A DNA stretch of 64,000 bases from Halomonas sp. JB37 (GCF_002332255.1 NZ_NRGW01000001.1:2666001-2730000), one strand, 5' to 3'. Shown: positions 39,016 to 50,063, counted from the stretch's first letter. Notes: generated by a model not told the origin, from the sequence alone. Numbers and translations are program-made.

Positions 39016-42000
39016 ATGAAACGGATGCTTATTAATGCGACCCAGCCTGAAGAGCTGCGTGTCGCCTTGGTTGATGGACAACGCCTGTACGATTTAGACA
39101 TCGAATCCGGCGCTCGAGAACAGAAAAAAGCTAATATCTATCGCGGCAAAATTACCCGTGTAGAACCTTCACTAGAAGCTGCCTTTGTCGATTACGGCGC
39201 CGACCGTCACGGCTTTTTGCCGCTTAAAGAGATCTCTCGCGAGTACTTCGTTAAAGACGTTTCCGGACGTCCGAGCATTAAAGAAGTGCTCAAAGAAGGC
39301 CAAGAGGTCATCGTTCAGGTCGACAAAGAAGAGCGTGGCAACAAAGGTGCCGCGCTGACAACATTTGTCAGCTTAGCAGGCCGGTTTTTAGTTTTAATGC
39401 CGAACAATCCTCGTGCCGGCGGCATTTCGCGCCGCATTGAAGGCGACGAACGCAGCCAGCTCAAAGATGCTATGGGCCAGCTGACCGTGCCGGACAAAAT
39501 GGGCCTGATAGTGCGCACCGCAGGCATCGGCCGCAACCCAGAAGAGCTGCAGTGGGATCTGGATTACCTAGTTCAAGTATGGGAGTCCATCACAACGGAA
39601 GCTGCTAAACGCCCGGCTCCGTTCCTAATCTACCGTGAATCTAACGTCATCATCCGCGCCATGCGCGACTATCTACGCCAGGACATCGGCGAAGTATTGA
39701 TCGATAGCCCAGAGGTTCATGCCGAAGCGCTGGGCTTTATCCGCCAAGTTATGCCCTCATATCAGCAAAAAATTAAACTTTACGCTGATGAAGTCGCACT
39801 GTTCTCGCGCTTCCAGATCGAATCGCAAATCGAGACAGCCTATCAGCGCGAAGTAAAGCTGCCGTCTGGTGGTTCGATTGTCATCGATCACACAGAGGCC
39901 CTGGTCTCCATCGACATTAACTCTGCCCGCGCCACCCGCGGCAGCGACATTGAAGAAACCGCGCTACAGACCAACTCCGAGGCAGCCGATGAAATCGCTC
40001 GACAGCTGCGCCTGCGCGACATCGGTGGCTTGGTGGTTATCGACTTCATCGACATGGGACCTGCGCGCAACCAGCGTGACGTTGAAAACCGCATGCGTGA
40101 CGCGCTCAAACTAGACCGTGCGCGAGTGCAAATCGGCCGCATCTCGCGCTTTGGCTTGATGGAAATGTCTCGTCAGCGCCTGCGCCCTTCGCTGGGTGAA
40201 ACCAGTGGCGTGGTTTGCCCGCGCTGTAATGGCCAGGGCACCATTCGCGACGTGCGCTCGCTCTCGCTTTCCATCATGCGCCTGATTGAAGAAGAGGCCA
40301 TGAAAGAGAATAGCGCGCAGATTCGCGCCATTCTGCCGGTACCGGTCGCCACCTACTTACTCAACGAAAAACGTAGCGTGCTGGCAGATCTTGAATCTCG
40401 CCAGGGTGTTCGCGTAGTGCTGCTGCCTAATCCTGACATGGATACGCCGCATTACGATGTCCAGCGCCTGCGTGATGACCACCTGGATGAAGACGACACC
40501 CAAAGCCTTTCAAGCTTTGAGCTGTCTACGGATACCGAAGTAGGTAAAGAACCTGCACCGAGCTTTGTCCCTCCCGCTCAACGTGCTGAAGCTGCCGTGA
40601 AAAGCGTTACTCACAACGCACCGGCACCAGCGTCGCTACAAACTGAAGAAACAGCGCCTGCTGCCGCGCCTACTGCGACCAAAGCAGCCGTAGTCCCTAG
40701 CGAGCAGCCTAGCGTTATTGGTCGCTTCATGCGCGGCTTTGCAAAGCTTTTAGGCAGCGACGATACGTCCGCTGAGCCAGCGGCTGCGGCGAAGGTTGAA
40801 ACGCCAGCGCCACGTCGTCCAAGTGAGCGCAGAAACAGTCAGCGTAACAGCGAGTCTCGTCAGCGCCCTGCGCGCGGTGAGCGCAATGACAGCAGAAACG
40901 AATCGCGCAGCGAAAGTCCTGCCAAAACGGAGCAAAAGGCTGAGCCGCGCAGCAACACGCCACGCTCGGTGAGTGATGATAATAGCGATAAACGCAGTGG
41001 CCCTAGCCGCACGCGTAATCGTCGCCGCCATCCTCAGCAAAACGAAAACACTGCGCAAGACAGCGTTAATACCGCAAAAGACAGCCACAGCAATGATGTT
41101 GCTAGCAAGCCCGCCGCCCAGAAAGAGCCGCGGCGCGAACCTGCGCGCGATAATCACCGTGAGGAAGCGGTTAAACAGCCGGCTAACGCTACTGCTCAGC
41201 CGAAAGTCCAGCAGGATGACGATAAGCCCAAGCGTACGCGTAACAACCCGCGTAATCGTTCGCGTACACAGGCCATTAATCCTCAGGCAGAAGCCGAGCA
41301 GCTAAAACTGCAGGCCGAAGCGCCCAGCGAAGCACTAGAGGCCACGCCAACGCCAACGCCAACGCCAACGCCAATCGAACGGCCCGCAGTGGCCAGTGAA
41401 GTGCCTATTAGCGAAGCACAGACGGCGAAATTGGCGGATAACGACAATGACGCTGACAACACGACGACGGCTGAACGCTCCGTGGCGGAGAATGCCAAAG
41501 CGCGCAGATCAACGCACCAGCGCCGCCAGCCGAAAGCGGCTACGACAGCGCCCGAGGCAGAAACTACTGAGCTGCAAGACGCCTTTGCTAAACCAAGCGA
41601 GCCGGTGACGCCAGCCAGCAACGCGCCTGCGGAAGAGCCTTCGCAAGCAGCGACCGAAGCTGAAACGCTCACGGAGCAGCCAGACGCTCAGCACGCCCCG
41701 GCAAGTCAACATGCGCTCCACGTTGACGAACCCGTCGTGCCTGAACGCGCTGAAACACCGCGCGCTGTCGAGCAGATCAACAGCGTGGATCAGAGCGAAC
41801 CAAGCAGTAATAGCCAGACCGCTTCCAGCGACGCTGAAGAAACGCACCAGCAAGCAGCCACTTCTAGCGTTTCTGAACATACCGTTGAAGCTCAACAGCC
41901 AGCGCCGGCGGTTGAGGAACAGCCTAGCGAGATATTGCAAGGCGCTGAGCAACAGGCTAACTCTGCACCAACAGCACAAGCAGAGCCCCAGCCCAGCCTC

Positions 42001-42183
42001 CCGTTAGCCAGCGAAGTGCAAGCTGAGACAACGACCGCTGAAGAAGTACCTGCTGAGGTATTTGTTGAAGCACCTGTTGAGGCACCTATTGAAGACATGC
42101 CGAAGCCTCGTCGCCGCACTCGTGCGCACAACGATCCACGCGAGAAACGTAAACAGGCACAGCAAGACACGCTCCCAGAATAA
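39016..42183 (+). CDS. rne: Ribonuclease E
   Basis: This 1055-residue endonuclease drives mRNA decay and rRNA/tRNA processing, and forms the degradosome scaffold. The S1 domain is at about 38-120 ([23 protein letters not shown]). The catalytic aspartates lie in [14 protein letters not shown] and [10 protein letters not shown]. The zinc-link cysteines are in [12 protein letters not shown] near residue 400. After about residue 500 the protein is disordered, rich in A, P, E, Q and R, with arginine-rich RNA-binding blocks ([20 protein letters not shown]). The rhlB-like helicase elsewhere in this window is a likely degradosome partner. Confidence 0.96.
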   Translation: MKRMLINATQPEELRVALVDGQRLYDLDIESGAREQKKANIYRGKITRVEPSLEAAFVDYGADRHGFLPLKEISREYFVKDVSGRPSIKEVLKEGQEVIVQVDKEERGNKGAALTTFVSLAGRFLVLMPNNPRAGGISRRIEGDERSQLKDAMGQLTVPDKMGLIVRTAGIGRNPEELQWDLDYLVQVWESITTEAAKRPAPFLIYRESNVIIRAMRDYLRQDIGEVLIDSPEVHAEALGFIRQVMPSYQQKIKLYADEVALFSRFQIESQIETAYQREVKLPSGGSIVIDHTEALVSIDINSARATRGSDIEETALQTNSEAADEIARQLRLRDIGGLVVIDFIDMGPARNQRDVENRMRDALKLDRARVQIGRISRFGLMEMSRQRLRPSLGETSGVVCPRCNGQGTIRDVRSLSLSIMRLIEEEAMKENSAQIRAILPVPVATYLLNEKRSVLADLESRQGVRVVLLPNPDMDTPHYDVQRLRDDHLDEDDTQSLSSFELSTDTEVGKEPAPSFVPPAQRAEAAVKSVTHNAPAPASLQTEETAPAAAPTATKAAVVPSEQPSVIGRFMRGFAKLLGSDDTSAEPAAAAKVETPAPRRPSERRNSQRNSESRQRPARGERNDSRNESRSESPAKTEQKAEPRSNTPRSVSDDNSDKRSGPSRTRNRRRHPQQNENTAQDSVNTAKDSHSNDVASKPAAQKEPRREPARDNHREEAVKQPANATAQPKVQQDDDKPKRTRNNPRNRSRTQAINPQAEAEQLKLQAEAPSEALEATPTPTPTPTPIERPAVASEVPISEAQTAKLADNDNDADNTTTAERSVAENAKARRSTHQRRQPKAATTAPEAETTELQDAFAKPSEPVTPASNAPAEEPSQAATEAETLTEQPDAQHAPASQHALHVDEPVVPERAETPRAVEQINSVDQSEPSSNSQTASSDAEETHQQAATSSVSEHTVEAQQPAPAVEEQPSEILQGAEQQANSAPTAQAEPQPSLPLASEVQAETTTAEEVPAEVFVEAPVEAPIEDMPKPRRRTRAHNDPREKRKQAQQDTLPE
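41344..41373 (+). repeat. Five-copy ACGCCA hexanucleotide repeat in rne
   Basis: Five tandem ACGCCA units encode [10 protein letters not shown] in the disordered tail of RNase E. Because the unit is six bases, copy-number change keeps the frame. Confidence 0.9.
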
Positions 42184-42205
42184 TTTAATGGTGTGTGGCA
42201 ACAGC

Positions 42206-42235
42206 AAAAATCCCCGCTTCGGCGGGGATTTTTTT
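42206..42235. terminator. Bidirectional terminator between rne and murB
   Basis: A perfect stem ATCCCCGC / GCGGGGAT with a TTCG loop is flanked by five A residues on the left and seven T residues on the right. It can stop both rne (+) and murB (-). Confidence 0.95.
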
Positions 42236-42287
42236 GTTTCGTATTTGCATTAGCTTATGTATTAACGCCGCTCAGTTTAGGGCAGAT

Positions 42288-43289
42288 TTAAGAATTAATT
42301 AAACGCGGTTCTGGCGATAGTCGTACGCCAAAGCGTGCCTCCACCTGAGCAGCAATGTAGCTGGCTATTTTCATCAAGCCATGGCGATCGCCGCCACCAA
42401 AATGCACCAGCACCAGCGCCTGATGTTGATGAACCCCAAAGGCACCATCGCGCATCCCCTTTAAACCGCACTGGTCAATCAACCACCCAGCCGCCAGCTT
42501 TGTCTGCCCTTTCATTTGGCGGAAATGCGGCATGTCAGGATACTGGCATAGCAAATGAGCAGCCTGCTCATCCGATATCAGAGGGTTTTTAAAAAAACTT
42601 CCTGCATTGGCAAGCACCTTTGGGTCAGGCAACTTTTCACGCCTAATCGTACAAACCGCCTCAGCGACCTCAAGCGGCGTGGGCACCGACGATAATCGAG
42701 CGGCAAGATCACCATAGCCAAGCTGCGGGGCAGGCTTTCGTGATAAACGCAGAACTAACTGAGTAATGACTACTTTATCCGCCATCGCCCCTTTAAACAC
42801 GCTGTCGCGATAGCCAAACTGGCATTCCTGCGCGCTTAACCAGGCAAGTTGGCCGGAGGCAAGCTCCATGACCTGCACCGACTGAAGCGTATCGGCAAGC
42901 TCTACACCGTAGGCACCAATATTCTGTACCGGCGCCGCTCCGCAGTTACCAGGGATCAGCGCAAGGTTCTCGATCCCCCACAGCCCTCGCCGGGCGGTCG
43001 CCATTACTAAGGCATGCCAGTTTACGCCCGCGCCCACATGCGCTAGCACATGGCCCTGCTGCTGGCTGAGCCACCATTGACTAAGCGCCGGACGTACCGT
43101 CAAGCCCGGTAACTGCTCGGGCAGTAGCACATTACTGCCGCCGCCTAATAGCGTGATTGGCCACCCCTGGCAGCGCGCCTTCGCGAGGGTACTACGCAGC
43201 GCGGACAAGGTACCTGGGGCTGAAAAACGCTCAGCCCGGCATGGTAGCGCCAGCGTATTGGCGGAAGTGAGATCAACATGACGAGTCAT
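42288..43289 (-). CDS. murB: UDP-N-acetylenolpyruvoylglucosamine reductase
   Basis: This FAD enzyme makes UDP-N-acetylmuramate for peptidoglycan. I start at the ATG at 43289 (MTRHVDLTSANTLALPC, 333 residues); the frame is open to 43367, but that would overlap kdsB by 62 bases. FAD and substrate motifs: ITLLGGGSNVLL, NLALIPGNCGAAPVQNIGAY, FGYRDSVFKG, and NAGSFFKNP with the catalytic serine. LAAGWLIDQCGLKG follows, then a late Glu (LSPEPRLI). It is of the E. coli (type I) kind. Confidence 0.94.
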   Translation of the reverse strand: MTRHVDLTSANTLALPCRAERFSAPGTLSALRSTLAKARCQGWPITLLGGGSNVLLPEQLPGLTVRPALSQWWLSQQQGHVLAHVGAGVNWHALVMATARRGLWGIENLALIPGNCGAAPVQNIGAYGVELADTLQSVQVMELASGQLAWLSAQECQFGYRDSVFKGAMADKVVITQLVLRLSRKPAPQLGYGDLAARLSSVPTPLEVAEAVCTIRREKLPDPKVLANAGSFFKNPLISDEQAAHLLCQYPDMPHFRQMKGQTKLAAGWLIDQCGLKGMRDGAFGVHQHQALVLVHFGGGDRHGLMKIASYIAAQVEARFGVRLSPEPRLINS

Positions 43290-43305
43290 ATCCAATGCAG
43301 CCACT

Positions 43306-44109
43306 TTAAACACTTGGCTCGGCAAATAGCGCCCGTACTCGCTCCAAATCTTCAGCGGTGTCGACACCGGCGGGATTTACTTCGCAGGCTAAAGCCACCT
43401 GAATAACGTGACCATGCTGTAGTGCACGCAGCTGTTCGAGCTGTTCAAGCTGCTCAAGACTCGACGCTGGCCAATCGAGATACGCCTCTAGGAAACGCAC
43501 ACGATAAGCATAAATGCCGATATGACGCAGCCATTGATCGCTCGCTAGTAGCGTGGGCGGCTGTTTAAAATGCTCGCGATCCCAGGGAATCGGCGCACGA
43601 GAAAAGTACAGCGCTCGCCCCTGTAGAGTGCGCACCACCTTGACTACATTGGGATTAAACAGCGACGCCACGTCGCTAATCGGCTCTGCCAGCGTTGCTA
43701 TCGATGCCTCTTGGTCCTCAGCCAGGCGCAAAGCCACCTGGTCGATCAAAGCTGGAGGAATCAACGGCTCGTCGCCCTGGACGTTAACCAGCAGCGCATC
43801 CGCCGGCAACGCCAAACTATTCGCCACTTCGGCCAAGCGATCAGTGCCAGAAGGGTGATCATCGCGCGTCATGATCACCTCAGCGCCATAAGCCTGCATA
43901 GCATCGCGTATGCGCGCATCGTCGGTTGCAATCACCACCCGACTAGCATGGCTTTGGCAAGCACGCCGCCAAACGTGCGCGATCATTGGCTCACCGGCAA
44001 TCTCAAGCAGCGGCTTACCGGGTAACCGGGAAGAGCCATAGCGCGCGGGTACAACAGCGGTAAATTCAGGAAAGGTGACGTCAGGCGCCGTAAAATCAGT
44101 AACAGCCAT
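43306..44109 (-). CDS. kdsB: CMP-KDO synthetase (3-deoxy-manno-octulosonate cytidylyltransferase)
   Basis: This 267-residue enzyme activates KDO for lipopolysaccharide inner core. The N-terminal nucleotide loop is [16 protein letters not shown]; then [49 protein letters not shown] and the end [17 protein letters not shown]. The frame has a short in-frame repeat encoding [10 protein letters not shown] (9-base units, 43431-43457) where E. coli has a single LEQIEMLEQL-like helix. It overlaps the ycaR stop by one base. Confidence 0.95.
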   Translation of the reverse strand: MAVTDFTAPDVTFPEFTAVVPARYGSSRLPGKPLLEIAGEPMIAHVWRRACQSHASRVVIATDDARIRDAMQAYGAEVIMTRDDHPSGTDRLAEVANSLALPADALLVNVQGDEPLIPPALIDQVALRLAEDQEASIATLAEPISDVASLFNPNVVKVVRTLQGRALYFSRAPIPWDREHFKQPPTLLASDQWLRHIGIYAYRVRFLEAYLDWPASSLEQLEQLEQLRALQHGHVIQVALACEVNPAGVDTAEDLERVRALFAEPSV

Positions 44110-44318
44110 TAAGCGTCTCCAGTGCGTCCCGGCGACGTAGGCAGCTTTTCATCGGCATCCATTGCGCGGGCTTCTTCCGGTAGCATGACAGGGATGCCTT
44201 CTTGAATGGGATAGGCCAAGCCATCGTAATGGCAGCGAAGCTCTTGCCCCTCACGATCATATTTTAATTTACCGTTACACAACGGGCAGACCAGCATTGC
44301 CAGCAGTTCCTTATCCAT
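44109..44318 (-). CDS. ycaR: Trm112-family small zinc-ribbon-like protein (YcaR)
   Basis: This 69-residue protein starts at the ATG at 44318 ([18 protein letters not shown]), with GGAGA before it. The CPLC knuckle at residues 11-14 and [24 protein letters not shown] match YcaR/Trm112. It lies between lpxK and kdsB as in E. coli, where its function is unclear; it has only three cysteines, so zinc binding is uncertain. Its stop codon overlaps the kdsB start (TAATG). Confidence 0.88.
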   Translation of the reverse strand: MDKELLAMLVCPLCNGKLKYDREGQELRCHYDGLAYPIQEGIPVMLPEEARAMDADEKLPTSPGRTGDA

Positions 44319-44331
44319 GCGAACGTCTCCT

Positions 44332-45345
44332 TTAGGAAAGTGCCGACAGTCGCGCTGCCAGCCAGTGCTCAAATTCGGATGGAAGCGTCGCTTCCACGTC
44401 TAATATCCAGCTATTGGGCGGTGCCAGGTCATAACACTTTACGGCGTCTTTGGCCGTCATCACCACTGGCCGCGACTCTGCAAAGCTTAGCGCCTCAGCA
44501 CTGAAACGCTGATGGTCTGCTAACGGGTGCCAGTCACCCTCGACTCCGAGGGTAGATAACGTTCGAAAAAAACGCTCGGGATGACCGATGCCCGCCACGC
44601 CATGCACCGGCAATGCAAACGGCAAAGGTGTTAACGGAAAGCGGGTGCCGTCTGCCAGGCGTCGCCAACACACCGGCGCCAGCTGCATATGAGTGACCGG
44701 CGCAACGGGCAGCGGCTGCTTTAAATCCCCATTGACGATCACCGCATCGACTCGCTGCAGCCGACTAGACGATTCGCGCAGCGGCCCGGCCGGCAGGCAA
44801 TAACCGTTACCAAGGCCGCGGGCGCCATCAACAACGAGCAGTTCGATATCTCTAGCCAATGCCAGGTGCTGCAAACCATCGTCACTGAGAACAATATCGC
44901 ATCCCGCCGCTATCAGTGCCTGGACACCCCGCACGCGATTGGGATCTGCCACCACCGGCAGCCCGGTTTGCTGTGCCAGCATAAGCGGCTCATCGCCACT
45001 TTCCACCACCTTCGTAGTGGCCGTCACTCGCAGTGGATAGTACGGCGCTTTTCCGCCATAGCCGCGCGTCACAATCCCCGGCGTGAAGCCCTGCCCTACC
45101 AGCCAGCTAGCAAGCCAGGCCACCAAGGGGGATTTACCCGTTCCGCCAAGGGTGATATTGCCAACCACAATGACCGGCACAGGTGCCTTCCATGAGGTTT
45201 TTCTTCCGCGACGGTAGGCTTGTTCACGACGCGCCATGCCCCGCTGGTAAAGCGCCCCTAGCGGCTTAAGTACCGCTAGCCAGCGGCTGCCTTGATAAGC
45301 GCCTTTCAGCCATCGTTCTGCTAGCGTTTTCGCAGGCAGCTTCAT
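44332..45345 (-). CDS. lpxK: Tetraacyldisaccharide 4'-kinase
   Basis: This 337-residue inner-membrane-associated kinase phosphorylates lipid A precursor. The P-loop is VVVGNITLGGTGKSPLVAWLA near residue 60; conserved stretches are TRGYGGKAPYYPLRV, GDEPLMLAQQTGLPVVADPNR, DIVLSDDGLQHLALAR (catalytic Asp-Asp-His region) and HGVAGIGHPERFFRTL. Its start overlaps the msbA stop (ATGA), so lipid A synthesis and flipping are coupled. Confidence 0.94.
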   Translation of the reverse strand: MKLPAKTLAERWLKGAYQGSRWLAVLKPLGALYQRGMARREQAYRRGRKTSWKAPVPVIVVGNITLGGTGKSPLVAWLASWLVGQGFTPGIVTRGYGGKAPYYPLRVTATTKVVESGDEPLMLAQQTGLPVVADPNRVRGVQALIAAGCDIVLSDDGLQHLALARDIELLVVDGARGLGNGYCLPAGPLRESSSRLQRVDAVIVNGDLKQPLPVAPVTHMQLAPVCWRRLADGTRFPLTPLPFALPVHGVAGIGHPERFFRTLSTLGVEGDWHPLADHQRFSAEALSFAESRPVVMTAKDAVKCYDLAPPNSWILDVEATLPSEFEHWLAARLSALS

Positions 45346-47093
45346 ACCGCTTCTTGGAACTGTAGTTGATACAGCGCCGCGTAGGCACCGTCCGCTTCTA
45401 GCAGCGCCTGATGGGAGCCTTCCTCGATGATACGCCCTTGATCCATCACCACGATTCGGTCGGCTCGCTCAATAGTCGAAAGCCGGTGTGCGATGACCAG
45501 CGTGGTACGCCCCTCACAAACACGCTCAAGGGCTTTTTGAATATAGCGCTCAGATTCAGTGTCCAGTGCTGACGTTGCTTCATCTAATACTAGCAGCGGC
45601 GCATCCTTAAAGATGGCTCTGGCAATTGCCAAACGCTGACGCTGCCCGCCTGACAGCATAACGCCATTTTCACCGACCGTGGTGGCGTAGCCGTTGGGCA
45701 GTTTATCGATAAATTCATGCGCATAGGCAGCCTCAGCGGCGGCTTTAATCGCCTGCATATCAGGATTAGCCACGCCGTAGGCAATGTTATCGGCAATCGA
45801 GGCATTAAATAGCGTCACCTGCTGAGAGACCAGCGCAATCTGTTGACGCAGCGGCCCAAGCGCGTAGTCATCAACATTGATGCCATCAATAGTAATCGCG
45901 CCCTGGCTAGACCGATAAAAACGCGGCAACAGGCTGACCAGTGTCGATTTTCCGCTCCCCGAGCGCCCGACGATGGCGACTAACTCTCCAGGTGCCAGGT
46001 GAAGGTTAATGTCATGCAGCACGTCAGGCTGGTCGTCGGCGTAGCGAAAGCTGACGTTATCAATCACGACATCGCCTTTTAAACGGCTGGCTATGTGCTT
46101 TCCAGTGTCCTGTTCCGGCGACATATCCAGCAGTCCAAACAGCTCCGATGCCGCGGCCAGTCCTTTCTGGATCTCACCATTAATCTCAGTCAGTTGGCGC
46201 ACTGGCTTAATCATCAGCGCTGCCGCTGTAATAAACGCCACGAACTCACCGGGCGTCATGCTGGCCATTAGCGAGGGCGACATGGCAAGCCAAACCAGCA
46301 GCGCCATGGAGATAGCCACGAGCATCAAAATCACCGGCGAGCTAACGGCGCGCGTCATGGCTTCCTTCATGCTTTGACGGCGATTCTCTTCGCTCACCCG
46401 CTCAAAGCGCTGCTTCTCATAAGCTTCAGCACCATGCGTACGCACGACGCGATAACCCGAAAGGGCTTCCGAGGCAATGTGGGTCACATCGCCCATAGAG
46501 TGTTGAATGCGTTTTGAAATACGTCTAAATCGCTTACTTACATAGCTAACCACCACGGCGATGATTGGCGTCACACCCAAAAACAGCAGTGTTAACATCC
46601 AGTTCGTCCAAAGCAGATAGAGAATCAAACCAATTACGAAGAGGCCTTCGCGAAGAATGATGGTCACTGCTTTGGTGGCCGCTCCAGCCACCTGCTCAAC
46701 GTGATAGGTTACTCGCGACACCAGCTGGCCGCTCGAATGATGATCAAAAAACCAGCCGGGAAGATGAAGCAAATGGGCGAAGACATCGCAGCGCAGCGTG
46801 TGGATCACATAGCGCCCAACGTAGGACATGAAGTAGGTACTGAGGAAGGTGCCGACCCCACGGGCGAAAAACATAATAATGACAAACAGTGGCAGAAATA
46901 GCCGGAAGGCTGCATCTGGGTTTTGAATGCCATCAATCAGGCGCTTCATCATCTCCGCCAATGCGGTACTTGATGCGGCATAAACCACAAACCCCACCAG
47001 CGCCAGCGCAAACGCCTGCCAATGTGGCTTAACGTAGCTCAACAACCGCTTATAGACATCCCAACTTGAATCGGTCACACGCGCTCCTGGCAA
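45342..47093 (-). CDS. msbA: Lipid A export ABC transporter MsbA
   Basis: This 583-residue half-transporter flips lipid A-core across the inner membrane. Six transmembrane helices occupy about 20-310. The C-terminal ATPase holds Walker A VGRSGSGKSTLVSLLPRF, the Q-loop, LSGGQRQRLAIARAI signature, Walker B LLVLDEATSALD and the H-loop VIAHRLSTIE. The position between comEC and lpxK is the E. coli arrangement. Confidence 0.94.
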   Translation of the reverse strand: MPGARVTDSSWDVYKRLLSYVKPHWQAFALALVGFVVYAASSTALAEMMKRLIDGIQNPDAAFRLFLPLFVIIMFFARGVGTFLSTYFMSYVGRYVIHTLRCDVFAHLLHLPGWFFDHHSSGQLVSRVTYHVEQVAGAATKAVTIILREGLFVIGLILYLLWTNWMLTLLFLGVTPIIAVVVSYVSKRFRRISKRIQHSMGDVTHIASEALSGYRVVRTHGAEAYEKQRFERVSEENRRQSMKEAMTRAVSSPVILMLVAISMALLVWLAMSPSLMASMTPGEFVAFITAAALMIKPVRQLTEINGEIQKGLAAASELFGLLDMSPEQDTGKHIASRLKGDVVIDNVSFRYADDQPDVLHDINLHLAPGELVAIVGRSGSGKSTLVSLLPRFYRSSQGAITIDGINVDDYALGPLRQQIALVSQQVTLFNASIADNIAYGVANPDMQAIKAAAEAAYAHEFIDKLPNGYATTVGENGVMLSGGQRQRLAIARAIFKDAPLLVLDEATSALDTESERYIQKALERVCEGRTTLVIAHRLSTIERADRIVVMDQGRIIEEGSHQALLEADGAYAALYQLQFQEAV

Positions 47094-47134
47094 TAGTGTG
47101 CAGTGCGCTGAATTCTACCTCAAGGCGGCTTGCT

Positions 47135-49414
47135 TCAACACCGGTTGCGTTGTCCAGATAGCTTACGTGTCGTTTTGATTTGTATGAGATCGTTAGCATC
47201 TAGCCAAAAACGCAGCGCGCCATCCTGCGCGGTGCTCCATAAACAGCTATTTTCATAGCGAAAACGTCGTACCACTTGATCAGCCGGGTGCTGGAACTGA
47301 TTGCTCTTTCCTGCGCTGAAAATAACGTGTCGGGGCGTCGTATGGCGCACAAATTGAATGCCCGAGCTCGTCCGGCTGCCGTGATGCCCAGCCACCAGCA
47401 CACTGACCGGCGAGCGCACATCCTGTAATAAACGTCGCTCTATGTCGGCACCAACATCGCCGGTTATCAACAGCCTGTGCTCGCCTACGCTGACTTCCAA
47501 TACGCAGGAGCGGTCGTTAGCAGAAAGCGTATTAGCACCGGCATGTGGCCAGAGAATACGAAAGCCAACCCCATCGCGCTCCCATGCCTGGCCTCGCGCG
47601 CATGCAACGCTTGGCACGGGCAGTGATTCCCCCAAGGGGGCCAGCCACTGATTGACCTGATGATCAGAGAGTAACGCCTCAACCCCTCCTGCGTGGTCGT
47701 TATCGGCGTGGCTAATAATCACTTGATCAAAACGCTGCCCCGGCGACCACAGCGTCTCTAAGGGCATAAACCCACCTCTAAACCGCGGCCCGGCATCATA
47801 GAGAAGACGATAATTCTGGCTACGCAGCTCGATCAACTGCCCCTGGCCCACATCGTGCACGCTCACTCTAATAACGCCTTGCGCAAACGGCGGCGCAAGC
47901 GACCACCAAGGCAACGAGACTATCAGCGCGGTCGAAAGCAACCGTAGTACAGGCAGAATACCCGGCAACCCCCAGCACAGTGACAATAGCAGCAGTGCAA
48001 AGGCTAGCGGATACGTCAGCAACCGGTCAGGCTCCCAAAGCGGCCATTGTTGCGACGACAGTGTCAGTAAAAGATGAAAAACGTTGAGCGCTGCCTCAAA
48101 TATCCACCACGCCACATGGCCCACGAGAGGAAATGGCGCTAGCAGCCAGCCTAATAGCGCCGTAGGCACCATGATCGAGCTAACCCAGGGCACGGCAACT
48201 AAGTTAATCAGCGGAGCCATCGGGGCTACTCTGCCAAACGCCACCAGCACCGCGGCAGCCATGAGCGGGGCTAAGAGTAATTGCGTTCGGATCAGCGCCC
48301 AGCACCACCCTTTAATACCCCGCGGGCGTTGACGCCCCTGCCAAATAACGATCAACCATGCGACGGCAACAAAGGACAGCCACATACCAGGCCGCCATAA
48401 AGCCAAAGGATCAAACAACAGCACTAGCGCGAGTGCCAGCCACCATGCTTGCCAAGCGCCGGGGGCATGTCGGCCACTAAGTATCCACAGGCCAATTAGC
48501 GTCATCACCATTGCTCGCATAGCGGGCGGCGCCATTCCCGCGAGCAGGGCGTATGCAACGCAGCCCACTGCTGCTGCCCACCATGGCCAGACTCGCATGC
48601 GCCAGTTGCCGGGAGTTAATAGCCGTGCAGCGAGCTTTGCTAATAGCAGTACAAACGAAGCTACCAAGCCAACGTGCAATCCCGAAATCACCACCAAGTG
48701 GGTGGTGCCGGTGGCATTTAGTAGCGACCAATCATCTTGTGTCAGCTGACCGCTTTCACCCAGCGTCAGCGCCGCCAACCAACGCTGGGTGCGTTCGTTG
48801 AGTGCTTGTTGTGATAAGAAGCTTAGCGCTAGCTGGCGTAAGGAGATGCTAGCGGTCGATAGTCGTTCAGGCGGGGGATCCTGACGCAGATACCCCGTCG
48901 CATGAATACCCTCTCGCCAGAGCCATTGCTCAAAATTGAAGGCATACGGATTGGCAAAACCGTTAGGAGGACGCAAACGCAGCGTCATTCGCCACTGCTC
49001 CCCTGGCTTAAACACCTCATCGCTATAGGCCGATACCCGCACTTTGGAAAGTGCCGAGCAGCTAGGTCGCTGCGCCGGGCTATGGCACGTATCAAGCGCA
49101 AGCAATAGCCGAGTAGCCTGAGAGGATGGTACAGAGAGCGGCTGAGCTGTTAAAACGGTTGCTTCAACAACGACATCTTCACCGCTTAACCCGGCCGGCA
49201 GGCGGCCAGACCACTCGCGCTGTACGTTAACAAACACCCAGAGACCGATTAAAAGCCAAATACCAAAACGTGGGCGCCACGTGATCACCAATAACGTAGC
49301 CACAAAGCCCCACCCGAGCGCGCTGGATGTCACCCCTACCAAAGTGCTATACCAAGCAAAAAATCCCCCGCTCAATGCCGCAAAAGCGGCTGGCATAGCA
49401 ACACCGAACCGCAT
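47135..49414 (-). CDS. comEC: ComEC/Rec2 DNA-uptake channel
   Basis: This 759-residue polytopic membrane protein moves single-stranded DNA into the cytoplasm during natural transformation. The N-terminal DUF4131-type segment has three membrane helices. The competence domain contains LLNATGTTHLVVISGLHVGL near residue 235, followed by multiple hydrophobic helices. The C-terminal metallo-beta-lactamase-like domain begins VHDVGQGQLIELRSQ and contains IISHADNDHAGGVEALL and VLVAGHHGSRTSSG. Whether this strain is competent cannot be told from this gene alone. Confidence 0.92.
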   Translation of the reverse strand: MRFGVAMPAAFAALSGGFFAWYSTLVGVTSSALGWGFVATLLVITWRPRFGIWLLIGLWVFVNVQREWSGRLPAGLSGEDVVVEATVLTAQPLSVPSSQATRLLLALDTCHSPAQRPSCSALSKVRVSAYSDEVFKPGEQWRMTLRLRPPNGFANPYAFNFEQWLWREGIHATGYLRQDPPPERLSTASISLRQLALSFLSQQALNERTQRWLAALTLGESGQLTQDDWSLLNATGTTHLVVISGLHVGLVASFVLLLAKLAARLLTPGNWRMRVWPWWAAAVGCVAYALLAGMAPPAMRAMVMTLIGLWILSGRHAPGAWQAWWLALALVLLFDPLALWRPGMWLSFVAVAWLIVIWQGRQRPRGIKGWCWALIRTQLLLAPLMAAAVLVAFGRVAPMAPLINLVAVPWVSSIMVPTALLGWLLAPFPLVGHVAWWIFEAALNVFHLLLTLSSQQWPLWEPDRLLTYPLAFALLLLSLCWGLPGILPVLRLLSTALIVSLPWWSLAPPFAQGVIRVSVHDVGQGQLIELRSQNYRLLYDAGPRFRGGFMPLETLWSPGQRFDQVIISHADNDHAGGVEALLSDHQVNQWLAPLGESLPVPSVACARGQAWERDGVGFRILWPHAGANTLSANDRSCVLEVSVGEHRLLITGDVGADIERRLLQDVRSPVSVLVAGHHGSRTSSGIQFVRHTTPRHVIFSAGKSNQFQHPADQVVRRFRYENSCLWSTAQDGALRFWLDANDLIQIKTTRKLSGQRNRC

Positions 49415-49511
49415 GCAGCTCTCCTTTGTGTTGGTTCATTCACTGCCCAGCATAGCTTAAGGGCGACGCTATATGGATAATAGGCGAGATCGATAGGTAA
49501 GAGTGTCCGCT

Positions 49512-50063
49512 ATGCCGCGCCGATTCCTGCAGCGCTACATGCCCAAACCCGACACTATCAGGAAACAGCGCTCATTACGGTTTTTAGCGCCGCTGATTGC
49601 AGACCCGGGGTTGTGGCTTTTAACTCGCCGAAGCGTTGCGAATGCGTTTAGCGTGGGCGTGTTTTGCGCCATGCTACCCATTCCTTTTCAAATGGTGGTA
49701 GCAGCGCTGGGCGCTCGTTTAACGCGCTGTAACTTAGCGCTATCGATCGGCCTAGTATGGATTACCAATCCTCTAACGATGCCACTCATTTTCTACGGCA
49801 ACTACCGAATTGGCACATTTATACTCGGCGCGCCGGTGCGTGAGGCTCCTTCTAAGATTTCAACGCACTGGATTGCCGAACAGATGCACGACATTATGCC
49901 GCCGCTGATTGTCGGATCGTTAGTAACAGCGATTTTTTTAGCTATCGTCGCCAATATTGGTATTCGCCTGATTTGGCGCTGGCACGTTTCTCATAATTGG
50001 AAACGCCGCCGCCTAAAACGTCGGCAGCGGCGTGCGCGCATCGAAGCAGAGTTTGATGACTGA
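49512..50063 (+). CDS. DUF2062 membrane protein
   Basis: This 183-residue inner-membrane protein starts at the ATG at 49512 (MPRRFLQRYMPKPDTIRK), with an AGGTAAGAG before it; a GTG at 49503 is an alternative. The DUF2062 region is VANAFSVGVFCAMLPIPFQM and LSIGLVWITNPLTMPLIFYG; a third helix at about 140-160 follows, then a basic tail (KRRRLKRRQRRARIEAEFDD). Function is unknown; the gene neighbours comEC in pseudomonads also. It is read toward lolD. Confidence 0.85.
   Translation: MPRRFLQRYMPKPDTIRKQRSLRFLAPLIADPGLWLLTRRSVANAFSVGVFCAMLPIPFQMVVAALGARLTRCNLALSIGLVWITNPLTMPLIFYGNYRIGTFILGAPVREAPSKISTHWIAEQMHDIMPPLIVGSLVTAIFLAIVANIGIRLIWRWHVSHNWKRRRLKRRQRRARIEAEFDD

Noticed and set aside
41509..41979. 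Long antisense frame opposite rne (-)
   Set aside because: It is a by-product of the biased Ala/Pro/Glu/Gln codons of the RNase E tail; composition is unlike a real protein.
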